Source: Actinacidiphila sp965342175 | Lineage (GTDB): Bacteria; Actinomycetota; Actinomycetes; Streptomycetales; Streptomycetaceae | Direction: 5' to 3' | NCBI RefSeq assembly: GCF_965342175.1 | Contig: NZ_CBDRBL010000009.1 | Coordinates: 62,001 to 126,000, forward strand | DNA length: 64,000 bases | Part shown: one piece after another, positions 1 to 7,847 of the stretch | Layout of the letters: each line of letters opens with the position of its first letter | Position numbering within the stretch: position 1 is the stretch's first letter | Translations under genes and position numbers: made by a program | Notes under the pieces: generated by a model | The model's input: only the letters and a program-made list of their open reading frames with translations | Database searches by the model: none | What the model was told of the DNA's origin: nothing

Positions 1-1
1 C

Positions 2-550
2 CGCGGGGTCGAGATCGAATCCCTCGGCGGCACCTTCCTGCACGTTGCCGAGATGCTCGGCTGGCCGGGGCGGGTGGTCGCGCACTACGGGTCGCTGGAG
101 TTCACCGGCCCCTACGTCCGCGAGATCGCCACCGCCTCCCTGCTGCTGACCGGGATCTGCCTGCTGTGGCTGCTGATGTGGCGCGTGCGGGCGGCGCGCT
201 GGACGCCGGCCACCCCCAGCGACGCCGCGCTGAGCGCCGTGCTCCTGTTCACCGTCACCAGCCGCGTCATCAGCCCTCAGTACCTGGTCTGGCTGATCGG
301 CCTCGGCGCGGTCTGCCTGACCATGCGGCAGACCACGCAGCGGCCGGTCGCCGCGCTGATCCTGCTCGCCACCGCCGTCACCACGGTCGACTACCCGCTC
401 TTCTTCGCGGACGTCACCGCCGCCACCTGGCAGGGCGCCGCCATCGTCGCCGTCCGCAACGCGCTGCTGGTCGCCGCCGCGCTCGTCTCCTGCGTCCGGC
501 TGTGGCGCACGAGCGTTCCGCGCCGCGAGCGGCTCGTCGAACGCTCGTAG
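2..550 (+). CDS. GT87-type polytopic membrane glycosyltransferase, C-terminal part
   Basis: The reading frame is open at the left edge of the window, so only about 182 C-terminal residues are present. They hold four hydrophobic segments and a loop reading SRVISPQYLVWL, the kind of motif found near the C-terminus of DUF2029/GT87 polyprenyl-phosphomannose-dependent mannosyltransferases of actinobacteria. Such enzymes transfer mannose from a polyprenyl carrier to cell-envelope glycans on the outer face of the membrane. The tail is arginine-rich and presumably cytoplasmic. The catalytic N-terminal half lies outside the window, so substrate and exact family cannot be settled. The first in-frame ATG (53) is internal and not the start. 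Confidence 0.7.
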   Translation, partial: RGVEIESLGGTFLHVAEMLGWPGRVVAHYGSLEFTGPYVREIATASLLLTGICLLWLLMWRVRAARWTPATPSDAALSAVLLFTVTSRVISPQYLVWLIGLGAVCLTMRQTTQRPVAALILLATAVTTVDYPLFFADVTAATWQGAAIVAVRNALLVAAALVSCVRLWRTSVPRRERLVERS

Positions 551-673
551 AGAGGGGTCGTGGGGCTTCCACGGCCTGGTGGCTCGCGGGGGCCGCGCTC
601 TTATTCGTTCCTTGTCTTGGTCGCGCGCTGTTACCCTCGCAGAGACATTGACCTTTCATCGAGGAGACCGGAC

Positions 674-745
674 ATGGTGGTGGACGACGACATCTCCGGG
701 TGATACCCGGACAGGACAGGTCACGGGCAGGCGCGCGCAAGCGCC
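674..745 (+). promoter_or_regulatory. Leader ORF (MVVDDDISG) and hairpins before the ABC-F gene
   Basis: A nine-codon ORF at 674-703 has a good Shine-Dalgarno (gaggag, 661-666) and ends in TGA. Its stop codon is buried in a perfect hairpin, CCGGGT (696-701) with ACCCGG (705-710). A second hairpin pairs GGCGC (730-734) with GCGCC (741-745), followed by a pyrimidine-rich run. A third pairs 794-800 with 812-818, just before the ABC-F ribosome site. Antibiotic-resistance ABC-F genes are often induced by ribosome stalling on such short leaders, which changes downstream RNA folding. The arrangement is seen directly; the attenuation role is inferred. Confidence 0.5.
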
Positions 746-837
746 GCCGGCGTGGCCTCGTTGTCGTCCCCTTTCCCGCCCTCCGCCACCACCGGGGCAG
801 AGGTGTCTTCCCTGCCCCTCCTCACGAGGTCACACCC

Positions 838-2472
838 ATGTCGCACGCTGCCGTCGTCTGCTCGAACCTGTCCTTCTCCTGGCCCGACGACACTCCCCTC
901 TTCCACGACCTGTCCTTCAGCCTCGGCTCCGGCCGCACGGGCCTGGTCGCGCCCAACGGCACGGGCAAGAGCACGCTGATCAAACTCATCGCCGGTGAGC
1001 TGCGGCCCGGTGCCGGGTCCATCTCCGTGGCCGGCGGCCTCGGCTACCTCCCGCAGAGCCTCCCGCTGACGGGAGACCTCACGGTTGCCGAGGTGCTGGG
1101 CGTCGCCGCGGTCATCCAGGCCATCGACGCCGTCGCCTCCGGCGACGTCGACGAGAGGCACTTCACCGTCATCGGGGACGACTGGGACATCGAGGAACGC
1201 ACCCGTGCCCAGCTCGACCGCCTCGGTCTGGCGGACCTCGCCCTCGACCGCCGGCTGCGCACCCTCAGCGGCGGCCAGGTCGTCTCCCTCGGCCTCGCCG
1301 CACAGTTGCTGAAGCGGCCCGACGTCCTGCTGCTCGACGAACCCACCAACAACCTCGACCTCGACGCCCGGCGCACGCTCTACGACGTGGTGGAGGACTT
1401 CACCGGCTGCCTGCTTCTGGTCAGCCACGACCGCGCGCTGCTCGACCGCATGGAACGCATCGCCGAACTCGAAGGGGACGATCTGCGCTTCCACGGCGGC
1501 GGCTTCACCGAGTACGAGGAAGCCGTGCGGGCCGAGCAGGAGGCCGCGGAGAGGAACCACCGCAATGCCGAGCAGGAGCTGAAGCGGGAGAAGCGGGAGA
1601 TGCAGCTGGCCCGCGAGCGCGCCGAACGCCGGCAGAGCAACGCCGCCCGCAACCTGAAGAGCGCCGGTCTGCCCCGCATCTTCGCCGGCACCATGAAGCG
1701 GGGCGCACAGGAGTCCGCGGGCCGGGCGGGCCAGGTGCACGCCGGCCGGGTCAGCGAGGCGAAAGCCCGGCTGGACGAGTCAGGGCGGGCGCTGCGCGAC
1801 GAGCAGCGCATCTCACTCGATCTGCCCGACACCCATGTGCCCGCCGGGCGCAACCTCTTCCTCGGCGAGCACCTTCGCGTCCGCCTCGGAGACAAGGACG
1901 TGTTCGCCGGCCACGGCGTCGACCTGTCGATCAGGGGGCCGGAGCGCGTCGCGTTGACCGGTCCCAACGGCGCCGGCAAAAGTACCCTGCTGCGCCTGCT
2001 GAGCGGCGACCTGGCTCCGCTCAGCGGCGAGGTCACGCGGGCCGACGGTCGTGTCGCCTACCTTTCGCAGCGCCTGGACCTGCTCGACCTGGACCGTACG
2101 GTCGCCGAGAACTTCGCCGACCACGCCCCGCAGCGGCCGGAGGCCGAGCGGATGAACCTGCTCGCCCGCTTCCTCTTCCGGGGGCCTCGCGCCCATCTGC
2201 CCGTGGGGGTGCTCTCCGGGGGCGAGCGGCTGCGCGCCACCCTGGCCTGTGTGCTCTGCGCGGAACCGGCGCCGCACCTGCTGCTCCTGGACGAGCCGAC
2301 GAACAACCTCGACCTGGTCAGTGTCGGACAGCTGGAGAGCGCTCTCAGCTCCTACCAGGGGGCCTTCGTGGTGGTCAGCCACGACGAGCGGTTCCTGCGC
2401 GAGATCGGCGTCGACCGGTGGCTGCGCCTCACCGGCGGGGAGCTGACGGAGACCAGGGCACCCGAGGTGTGA
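838..2472 (+). CDS. ABC-F family ATPase, ribosome-associated (antibiotic-resistance type)
   Basis: This is a 544-residue protein with two tandem ABC ATPase domains and no membrane segments, the layout of ABC-F proteins that act on ribosomes (target protection or translation rescue). Domain 1 has Walker A APNGTGKST (about residues 38-46), signature LSGGQ and Walker B LLLDEPTNNLDL. Domain 2 has GPNGAGKST, LSGGE and a second DEPTNNLDL. Between them lies a long charged helical linker rich in Glu, Arg and Lys, corresponding to the P-site tRNA interaction motif. The ATG at 838 follows a GAGG and starts the first ABC domain cleanly. An in-frame start at 700 would only add Arg-rich residues read from the leader. 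The upstream short ORF and hairpins suggest drug-inducible expression; which drug cannot be read from sequence. Confidence 0.87.
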   Translation: MSHAAVVCSNLSFSWPDDTPLFHDLSFSLGSGRTGLVAPNGTGKSTLIKLIAGELRPGAGSISVAGGLGYLPQSLPLTGDLTVAEVLGVAAVIQAIDAVASGDVDERHFTVIGDDWDIEERTRAQLDRLGLADLALDRRLRTLSGGQVVSLGLAAQLLKRPDVLLLDEPTNNLDLDARRTLYDVVEDFTGCLLLVSHDRALLDRMERIAELEGDDLRFHGGGFTEYEEAVRAEQEAAERNHRNAEQELKREKREMQLARERAERRQSNAARNLKSAGLPRIFAGTMKRGAQESAGRAGQVHAGRVSEAKARLDESGRALRDEQRISLDLPDTHVPAGRNLFLGEHLRVRLGDKDVFAGHGVDLSIRGPERVALTGPNGAGKSTLLRLLSGDLAPLSGEVTRADGRVAYLSQRLDLLDLDRTVAENFADHAPQRPEAERMNLLARFLFRGPRAHLPVGVLSGGERLRATLACVLCAEPAPHLLLLDEPTNNLDLVSVGQLESALSSYQGAFVVVSHDERFLREIGVDRWLRLTGGELTETRAPEV

Positions 2473-2520
2473 GGAGCGCTCGTGCACGGAGGGCGCGGGA
2501 CGTCCGACTCGGTGACCGCG

Positions 2521-2567
2521 CCGGCAGCCGGCCGGGCTCTGCCGGCCGCGGCGAGCGGACCGCGGCC
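2521..2567. terminator. Overlapping GC-rich hairpins between convergent genes
   Basis: CCGGCAG (2521-2527) pairs with CTGCCGG (2539-2545), and the overlapping GGCCGCG (2544-2550) pairs with CGCGGCC (2561-2567). They lie between the convergent ABC-F gene and the zinc-ribbon gene. No U-tract follows, which is usual for Streptomyces terminators. Whether they terminate transcription is inferred. Confidence 0.4.
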
Positions 2568-2645
2568 CGCGGCGCTCACGCGCCGTCCCGCCGCCGCGCC
2601 CGCGTCCGGTCGCCGTGCTCGGCGACCGGGCCTTCCGCGGGACGA

Positions 2646-3245
2646 TCAGGCCGTGCGCAGCAGCGCACCGCGTGCCTCCCCGAGCGCCGCCTCGCAGAGC
2701 ACCGGCACCGGCACAACGATCCCGCACCGCCCGCACACCGGCCCCGAGCCGGGGTAGTGGTCGAGCCCGGTCCGCCACCGCAGCCGCTCCTCGCCGCAGA
2801 CCGGGCATCCCGTTCCCGGCCCGGCGTCGATCGCCGCGATGAGGCGCCGCAGCACGTCGGCCAGCCGGGCGTCCGGGTGGACGCGGGGGTCCTCGCACCA
2901 GGCGACCCCGTTGCCGCCCCAGGTGCGCCGGTGCCAGTCGTCGAGCGCGCCGGGCTGCCGGATGCCGGAGTGCTTCTCCTCCTTGCGGCGGGCCGCGAAC
3001 TCCCGCTCGTAGGCGAGCCATACCGCCCGCGCCTCCTCCAGTTCCGCGAGGGCCGCGAGGAGGCGGGCAGGGTCCGGCTCGCGGTCGTCGGGCGCGATCC
3101 CCGCGCCGGCGCACAGGTGGTCCCAGGTCGCGCGGTGCCCGTACGGCGCGAAGCGCTCGAGGCACCTGCGCAGGTAGGTGCGGCGCTGGGTGGGGGAGCG
3201 CCGGGGATCGCGCACCTGTCTGGCGAGGCTCCTGAATCCGGCCAT
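2646..3245 (-). CDS. Uncharacterised protein with C-terminal zinc-ribbon-like cysteines
   Basis: This 199-residue protein starts at an ATG preceded by GGAGG eight bases upstream, which favours this start over the longer frame that extends to 3389. The N-terminal half is Arg-rich and helical. The middle has a W/E/R-rich segment (EEARAVWLAYEREF). The C-terminal quarter has two knuckles, CPVCG and CGRCG, about 20 residues apart, as in a treble-clef or zinc ribbon. I do not recognise the family. It runs convergently toward the ABC-F gene and shares no operon. A nucleic-acid or protein-binding role is possible from the zinc knuckles, but no function is assigned. Confidence 0.6.
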   Translation of the reverse strand: MAGFRSLARQVRDPRRSPTQRRTYLRRCLERFAPYGHRATWDHLCAGAGIAPDDREPDPARLLAALAELEEARAVWLAYEREFAARRKEEKHSGIRQPGALDDWHRRTWGGNGVAWCEDPRVHPDARLADVLRRLIAAIDAGPGTGCPVCGEERLRWRTGLDHYPGSGPVCGRCGIVVPVPVLCEAALGEARGALLRTA

Positions 3246-3856
3246 GTGTGCCACCTCCGTCGTCGGTGTCGCATCGCTTTCGCATGGACGTAACGGACGG
3301 CGCTGCGGATCCATCCCCGGCCCGGCGGGTTCCGGCCGGGATGGCGTAGGGAAGCCGTCCTCGGCCCGAGACCGGCCCCTTCGCGCCACCGCTGCTGTTG
3401 CTGCAGGAGATCCAGAGCCCCGACATCGGTGCCCGCGGCGCCTCCTTCGCGGGCCTGAGCATCACGTGGAGCTGGCCGAGGCCAGGACCACGGGTGGAGC
3501 GCGACCACCTCGGCCAGGACGTCGCCGGCAGAACCGCCCCACCTACCAGCACACGGCGGCCGCCGTCTCCAAGAGGGGCCAGCCGTCGGCCTCCACCGCC
3601 CGCCTCTCCTCCGGCCGCCACCCCGGGCCGGCGCCGCATCGAGCAGCGCCCGGACGGCACCGGGCTCGAGCAGGTTCAGGTGTGCGCCCTGGGGTGAAGC
3701 CCACGTCCCCGGAGCCGAAGGGGCCCCGCCCGGGACTCACCGGCCGGGCCCGTCGACGAAGACAACCCGTCGCGCATGGCCCGTGCGGGCCGTGCGGGCC
3801 GGTGACCGTCCCACGGCATGCCGGGAGCCGGCCCGCGTGTAGCCCCTTCCCAAGGG
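3246..3856. other. Intergenic stretch without a convincing gene
   Basis: About 600 bases between the zinc-ribbon gene and the SDR operator. Frames on both strands are open only because of GC content; their translations are Pro/Arg/Gly-rich, without a recognisable domain or ribosome site. The minus strand around 3540-3680 reads an LNLLEPGAVRALLDAA-like segment that might be a decayed gene, but I cannot identify it. Confidence 0.4.
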
Positions 3857-3872
3857 CTGAGCGACCGCTTAG
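3857..3872. promoter_or_regulatory. TetR-type palindrome upstream of the SDR gene
   Basis: CTGAGCGACCGCTTAG is a 16-bp near-perfect inverted repeat (seven of eight positions pair when one G-T wobble is counted), 38 bases before the SDR start. The AGCG/CGCT core is typical of TetR-family operators. No dedicated regulator is adjacent apart from the TetR gene at 4813. Binding is inferred. Confidence 0.45.
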
Positions 3873-3910
3873 TCTGTGCCCCGGAGCCGTCCCGAGGCGA
3901 AGGAGACGCG

Positions 3911-4678
3911 ATGGAAGCCCTGCGCGATGCCCGGGTGGTGGTCACCGGCGCCGGCGGCGGCATCGGGGCCGCGCTGGCCCGGGGGTTCGCGGCGCGGGGC
4001 GCCCGTGTCGCCGTCAACGACCTGGACGAGGCCGCCGCCAAGAGCGTCGCGGACGAGATCGGCGGCATCTGCGTCCCCGGGGACGCCTCGGTCGTGGTCG
4101 AGCCGGCCCGCGCGGCGCTCGGCGGGGGCGTCGACGTGTTCTGCGCCAACGCCGGCATCGGCAGCATGGCCGGGGCCGAGGTCGGCGACGCCGTCTGGGA
4201 GCGGGTCTGGGACGTCAACGTCATGGCGCACGTGCGCGCGGCCCGGGCGCTGCTCCCGCAGTGGCTGGAGCGCGGCGAGGGCCGCTTCGTCGCCACCGTC
4301 TCCGCCGCCGGGCTGCTGACCATGGTCGGCGACGCCCCGTACTCGGTCACCAAGCACGGCGCCCTCGCCTTCGCCGAGTGGCTCGCCGTCACCTACCGCC
4401 ACCGGGGTGTGCGCGTCCACGCGGTCTGCCCCGAGGGCGTGCGCACCGGCATGCTGCGCGCGGCCGGGCCCGCGGGCGACCTCGTGCTCGCGCCCACGGC
4501 CATCGAACCGGAGGACGTCGCGGAGGCCGTGTTCCAGGGCATCGCCGACGAGCGCTTCCTGATCCTTCCGCATCCCGGGACGGGCGCCTACTACGCGGCC
4601 CGCGCCGGGGACACCGACCGCTGGATCGACGGCATGAACCGGGTGCAGCGGAAGCTGGAGGAGGGACCCGGCGCGTGA
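3911..4678 (+). CDS. Short-chain dehydrogenase/reductase
   Basis: A classical SDR of 255 residues. It has the Rossmann glycine motif TGAGGGIG near the N-terminus, the NAG motif in FCANAGIGS, a catalytic Ser in TVSAAG, and the YxxxK pair in YSVTKHG. It should oxidise or reduce an alcohol/ketone with NAD(P). The substrate is unknown, but neighbours (TetR, quinone oxidoreductase, acyl-CoA dehydrogenase and APH-like kinase) suggest fatty-acid or lipid-derived substrates. The ATG at 3911 has aaggag seven bases upstream and starts right at the first beta strand, so the longer in-frame start at 3818 is not used. A palindrome 38 bases upstream could be its operator. Confidence 0.85.
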   Translation: MEALRDARVVVTGAGGGIGAALARGFAARGARVAVNDLDEAAAKSVADEIGGICVPGDASVVVEPARAALGGGVDVFCANAGIGSMAGAEVGDAVWERVWDVNVMAHVRAARALLPQWLERGEGRFVATVSAAGLLTMVGDAPYSVTKHGALAFAEWLAVTYRHRGVRVHAVCPEGVRTGMLRAAGPAGDLVLAPTAIEPEDVAEAVFQGIADERFLILPHPGTGAYYAARAGDTDRWIDGMNRVQRKLEEGPGA

Positions 4679-4762
4679 GCCCGGACGGCAGAGGGATCCG
4701 CGAGGTTGAGCGCGGCGCGAGGGGACGGCGGGGAAGCCGCGGGCGCGGAGGGAGGGGCCGCA

Positions 4763-4774
4763 TACCGGTCGGTA
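4763..4774. promoter_or_regulatory. Palindrome TACCG-gt-CGGTA upstream of tetR
   Basis: Perfect 5-bp arms around a 2-bp centre, about 40 bases before the TetR start. A second CGGTACCG-like element lies at about 4791-4798. The position suggests autoregulation by the TetR protein. The half-site resembles the palindrome at 8914-8931 but the spacing differs, so a shared regulator is not established. Confidence 0.45.
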
Positions 4775-4812
4775 CGCTGTGCGGGCGCACCGGTACCGAG
4801 AGAGGGCAGGCC

Positions 4813-5421
4813 ATGGCACGCAGCACCACCTCACCCAAGGCGACCGCGACCGCGGTACCCCAGCGGCTGCTCGCCGAGGCCACCCGCCTCTTCGCCGAGC
4901 GCGGATACGACCGGACGTCGGTGCAGGAGATCGTCGAGGCGGCCGGTGTCACCAAGGGCGCCCTGTACCACTACTTCGGCAGCAAGGACGACCTGCTGCA
5001 CGAGATCTACGGGCGCGTGCTGCGGTTGCAGATGGAGCGCCTGGAGTCGATCGCAGGCAAGGAGGCGGCGCCGGTGGCCGAACGCCTGGTCGAGGCGGCC
5101 GCCGACGTGGTCGTCACCAGCATCGACAACCTGGACGACACCAAGATCTTCTTCCGGTCGATGCACCAGCTCAGCCCGGAGAAGCAGAAGGCAGTGCGGG
5201 CCGACCGCCGCCGCTACCACGAGAAGTTCCGCGCGCTGGTCGAGGAGGGGCAGCGAGAGGGCGTGTTCCGGCCGGAGGTGCGGCCGGACCTCGTCGTCGA
5301 CTTCTTCTTCGGCGCCGTGCACCACCTCGGCACCTGGTACCGGAAGGGCGGGCCGCTGTCCGCCGGACAGGTGGCCGCCGACTTCGCGGACATGCTGCTG
5401 CACTCGGTGCGGCAGCCCTGA
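4813..5421 (+). CDS. TetR/AcrR family transcriptional regulator (KstR2-like)
   Basis: This 202-residue protein has an N-terminal TetR helix-turn-helix at about residues 20-65 (AERGYDRTSVQEIVEAAG, then KGALYHYFGSKDDLL). Its all-helical C-terminal domain carries FFRSMHQLSPEKQ and FFFGAVHHLGTWYR, patterns seen in the KstR2-type TetR_C_24 group that senses acyl-CoA esters. The ATG follows agggcagg. Upstream palindromes indicate autoregulation. It is followed after 19 bases by the quinone oxidoreductase, so the two are probably co-transcribed. The effector is most likely an acyl-CoA, by family and by neighbours, but this is inference. Confidence 0.85.
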   Translation: MARSTTSPKATATAVPQRLLAEATRLFAERGYDRTSVQEIVEAAGVTKGALYHYFGSKDDLLHEIYGRVLRLQMERLESIAGKEAAPVAERLVEAAADVVVTSIDNLDDTKIFFRSMHQLSPEKQKAVRADRRRYHEKFRALVEEGQREGVFRPEVRPDLVVDFFFGAVHHLGTWYRKGGPLSAGQVAADFADMLLHSVRQP

Positions 5422-5440
5422 CTCAACCGGGAGCAGACGC

Positions 5441-6427
5441 ATGAAGGCATGGCGAGTGCACGAGAACGGGGAGCCTCGCGCGGCGATGCGCCTGGACGAG
5501 GTCGCCGACCCGCAGCCGGGCCCCGGTGAGCTGCTCCTGAAGGTCCGCGCCGCGAACGTCAACTTCCCCGACGCGCTGTTGTGCCGGGGGCACTACCAGG
5601 TGCGGCCGCCGCTGCCGTTCACCCCCGGCGTCGAGTTCTGCGGCGAGGTCGTCGCCGTGGGCGAGGGGGTCGCGGGGCACACGGTCGGCGACCGGGTCAT
5701 CGCCCCCGCCGCACTGCCCGACGGCGCCTTCGCCGAACTCGCCGTCGTCCCGGCCGCGAAGGTTCTGCCGGCGCCCGCCGAGCTGGACGACGCCGAGGCC
5801 GCCGCCCTCCACATCGGCTACCAGACCGGCTGGTTCGGCCTGCACCGGCGGGCCGGGCTCCGCGAGGGCGAGACCCTGCTCGTGCACGCCGCCGCGGGGG
5901 GTGTCGGCAGTGCCGCCGTCCAGCTCGGCAAGGCGGCGGGCGCCACGGTCATCGGCGTGGTCGGCGGTCCGGAGAAGGCGAAGACGGCGCGGGAACTGGG
6001 TGCCGACGTCGTCGTGGACCGCACCCGCGAGGACTTCGTGGCCGTCGTCAAGGAGGCGACCGGCGGTCGCGGCGCCGACGTCGTGTACGACCCGGTGGGC
6101 GGCGACGCCTACACCCGGTCCACCAAGTGCGTCGCCTTCGAGGGCCGCATCCTGGTCGTCGGCTTCGCCAGCGGCACGATCGCCGCTCCAGGCCTCAACC
6201 ACGCCCTGGTCAAGAACTACTCCGTCGTCGGCCTGCACTGGGGCCTGTACAACACCCACGACCCCGCCGCCGTACGCCGCTGCCACGAGGAACTCTCCCG
6301 CCTCGCCGCGCGGGGCGCGGTCAGGCCCCTGGTCAGCGAACGCCTCCCGCTGGCGGACGCGGCCGACGCGGTCCAGCGGGTCGCGGACGGCGCGACGACC
6401 GGCCGCGTGGTGGTCGTCCCGCGCTGA
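5441..6427 (+). CDS. NADPH:quinone oxidoreductase (zinc-independent MDR family)
   Basis: This 328-residue medium-chain dehydrogenase/reductase has a GroES-like N-terminus (VKVRAANVNFPDAL-type segment, GVEFCGEVVAVGEGV) and a Rossmann domain with HAAAGGVGSAAVQLGKAAGA binding NADPH. The structural and catalytic zinc ligands of alcohol dehydrogenases are absent, fitting the QOR branch that reduces quinones or enoyl groups. It starts 19 bases after tetR, behind a gggag ribosome site. In similar actinobacterial gene groups the enzyme accompanies acyl-CoA dehydrogenase and APH-like genes, and may reduce an enoyl or quinone intermediate. Confidence 0.87.
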   Translation: MKAWRVHENGEPRAAMRLDEVADPQPGPGELLLKVRAANVNFPDALLCRGHYQVRPPLPFTPGVEFCGEVVAVGEGVAGHTVGDRVIAPAALPDGAFAELAVVPAAKVLPAPAELDDAEAAALHIGYQTGWFGLHRRAGLREGETLLVHAAAGGVGSAAVQLGKAAGATVIGVVGGPEKAKTARELGADVVVDRTREDFVAVVKEATGGRGADVVYDPVGGDAYTRSTKCVAFEGRILVVGFASGTIAAPGLNHALVKNYSVVGLHWGLYNTHDPAAVRRCHEELSRLAARGAVRPLVSERLPLADAADAVQRVADGATTGRVVVVPR

Positions 6428-6526
6428 CGGCGTACCGCACGCGTCGTCGGCGTGCGTCCGCACGCCGCCGCTGATGCCGCTGACAGGACGAGGGATGCGG
6501 CGGGGAGGGGACGGCAGGTGGTCGGC

Positions 6527-6604
6527 TGTCCCGCCGTCTCGCGGCCGAAGGGCGCGCGACGGCGGGACACCGCGGCTCCCCGGGACCAGGGTCTCGGGGA
6601 GCCG
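6527..6604. terminator. Two strong hairpins between convergent genes
   Basis: TGTCCCGCCGTC (6527-6538) pairs perfectly with GACGGCGGGACA (6558-6569). CGGCTCCCCG (6573-6582) pairs perfectly with CGGGGAGCCG (6595-6604). They lie between the stop codons of the quinone oxidoreductase and the acyl-CoA dehydrogenase, and probably act as a bidirectional terminator. Confidence 0.7.
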
Positions 6605-6620
6605 AGCGGCGGAGGCGGGG

Positions 6621-7844
6621 TCAGGCGTCCCGGGCGTACCGCTTCAGTTCGCGGCGGGCCAGGGAGCGTTTGTGGACCTCGTCGGGTCCGTCGGCCAACC
6701 GCAGCGTGCGGGCCGCCGCGTACAGCTCCGCCAGCGGGAAGTCCTGGCTGACGCCGCCTGCGCCGTGCAGCTGGATGGCGCGGTCCAGGATGAACCCGAC
6801 CTTCTCGGGGGTGGCGATCTTGATGGCCTGGATCTCGGTGTGGGCGCCCCGGTTGCCGACGGTGTCCATCAGCCAGGCGGTCTTGAGCACCAGCAGCCGC
6901 AGCTGCTCGATCTCCACCCGGGCCTCGGCGATCCACTGCTGCACGACGCCCTGCTCGGCCAGCGGCTTGCCGAAGGCCACTCGTTCCGTGGCGCGCCGGC
7001 ACATCAGCTCCACCGCCCGCTCGGCCATGCCGATCAGCCGCATGCAGTGGTTGATGCGGCCCGGCCCCAGACGCGCCTGGGCGATGGCGAAGCCGCCGCC
7101 CTCCTCGCCGATCAGATGGTCCACGGGGACCCGCACGTCCTGGAAGACCACCTCGGCATGGCCGCCGTGGTCCCCGTCGTCGTAGCCGAACACCCTCATG
7201 CCGCGGCGCACTTCGAGACCGGGGGTGTCGCGCGGCACCAGCACCATGCTCTGCCGGCGGTGCCGGTCGGCGGCAGGGTCGGTCCGGCCCATGACGATGA
7301 GGATCCGGCAGCGCGGGTTCATGGCCCCGGAGATGTACCACTTGCGGCCGTTGATGACGTACTCGTCGCCGACCCGCTCGATGCGCGTCTCGATGTTGGT
7401 CGCGTCGGAGGAGGCGACGTCGGGTTCGGTCATCGCGAAGGCCGAGCGGATCTCGCCCGCGAGCAGCGGCTCCAGCCAGGTCTTGCGCTGCTCCTCGGTG
7501 CCGAACTCGTTGAGCAGCTCCATGTTGCCGGTGTCCGGCGCGGCGCAGTTGAGGGCCGGCGGCGCGAGGTGCGGGCTGCGGCCGGTGATCTCGGCCAGGG
7601 GCGCGTACTGCAGATTGGTCAGCCCGGCGCCGCGCTCGCCGGGGAGGAAGAGGTTCCACAGCCCCCGCTCGCGGGCCTTCGCCTTCAGCTCCTCCACGAC
7701 CGGCGGTGCGCTCCACACGGCCTCTTTCTCGGCCGTCTCGCGCTGCCGCCGGAAGACCGGTTCGGCCGGGTACACCTGCTCGTCCATGAACGCGAGCAGC
7801 CGCCCGCGCAGTTCCTCGGTCCTGGCGTCGTAACCGAAGTCCAC
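6621..7844 (-). CDS. Acyl-CoA dehydrogenase (ACAD10/11-like)
   Basis: This 407-residue flavoenzyme has the acyl-CoA dehydrogenase signatures FAMTEPDVASSDATNIET (FAD/substrate contact) and a C-terminal IQLHGAGGVSQDFPLAELY segment. It should perform alpha-beta dehydrogenation of an acyl-CoA, passing electrons to ETF. The GTG start lies three bases after the stop of the upstream APH-like gene, so translation is probably coupled. Dehydrogenase plus APH-like kinase mirrors the domain pair of eukaryotic ACAD10/ACAD11, which handle 4-hydroxyacyl-CoAs via phosphorylation. By analogy this pair may degrade hydroxy-fatty acids; that is inference. Confidence 0.9.
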   Translation of the reverse strand: MDFGYDARTEELRGRLLAFMDEQVYPAEPVFRRQRETAEKEAVWSAPPVVEELKAKARERGLWNLFLPGERGAGLTNLQYAPLAEITGRSPHLAPPALNCAAPDTGNMELLNEFGTEEQRKTWLEPLLAGEIRSAFAMTEPDVASSDATNIETRIERVGDEYVINGRKWYISGAMNPRCRILIVMGRTDPAADRHRRQSMVLVPRDTPGLEVRRGMRVFGYDDGDHGGHAEVVFQDVRVPVDHLIGEEGGGFAIAQARLGPGRINHCMRLIGMAERAVELMCRRATERVAFGKPLAEQGVVQQWIAEARVEIEQLRLLVLKTAWLMDTVGNRGAHTEIQAIKIATPEKVGFILDRAIQLHGAGGVSQDFPLAELYAAARTLRLADGPDEVHKRSLARRELKRYARDA

Positions 7845-7847
7845 GGC

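Noticed and set aside
721..1740. Long minus-strand frame opposite the ABC-F gene (339 codons)
   Set aside because: It is a GC-bias shadow: low-complexity translation, no ribosome site, and it lies fully antisense to a gene with complete ABC motifs.
3398..3697. Plus-strand 99-codon frame between the zinc-ribbon and SDR genes
   Set aside because: Pro/Arg/Ser-rich translation without a start signal; no homology was recognised.
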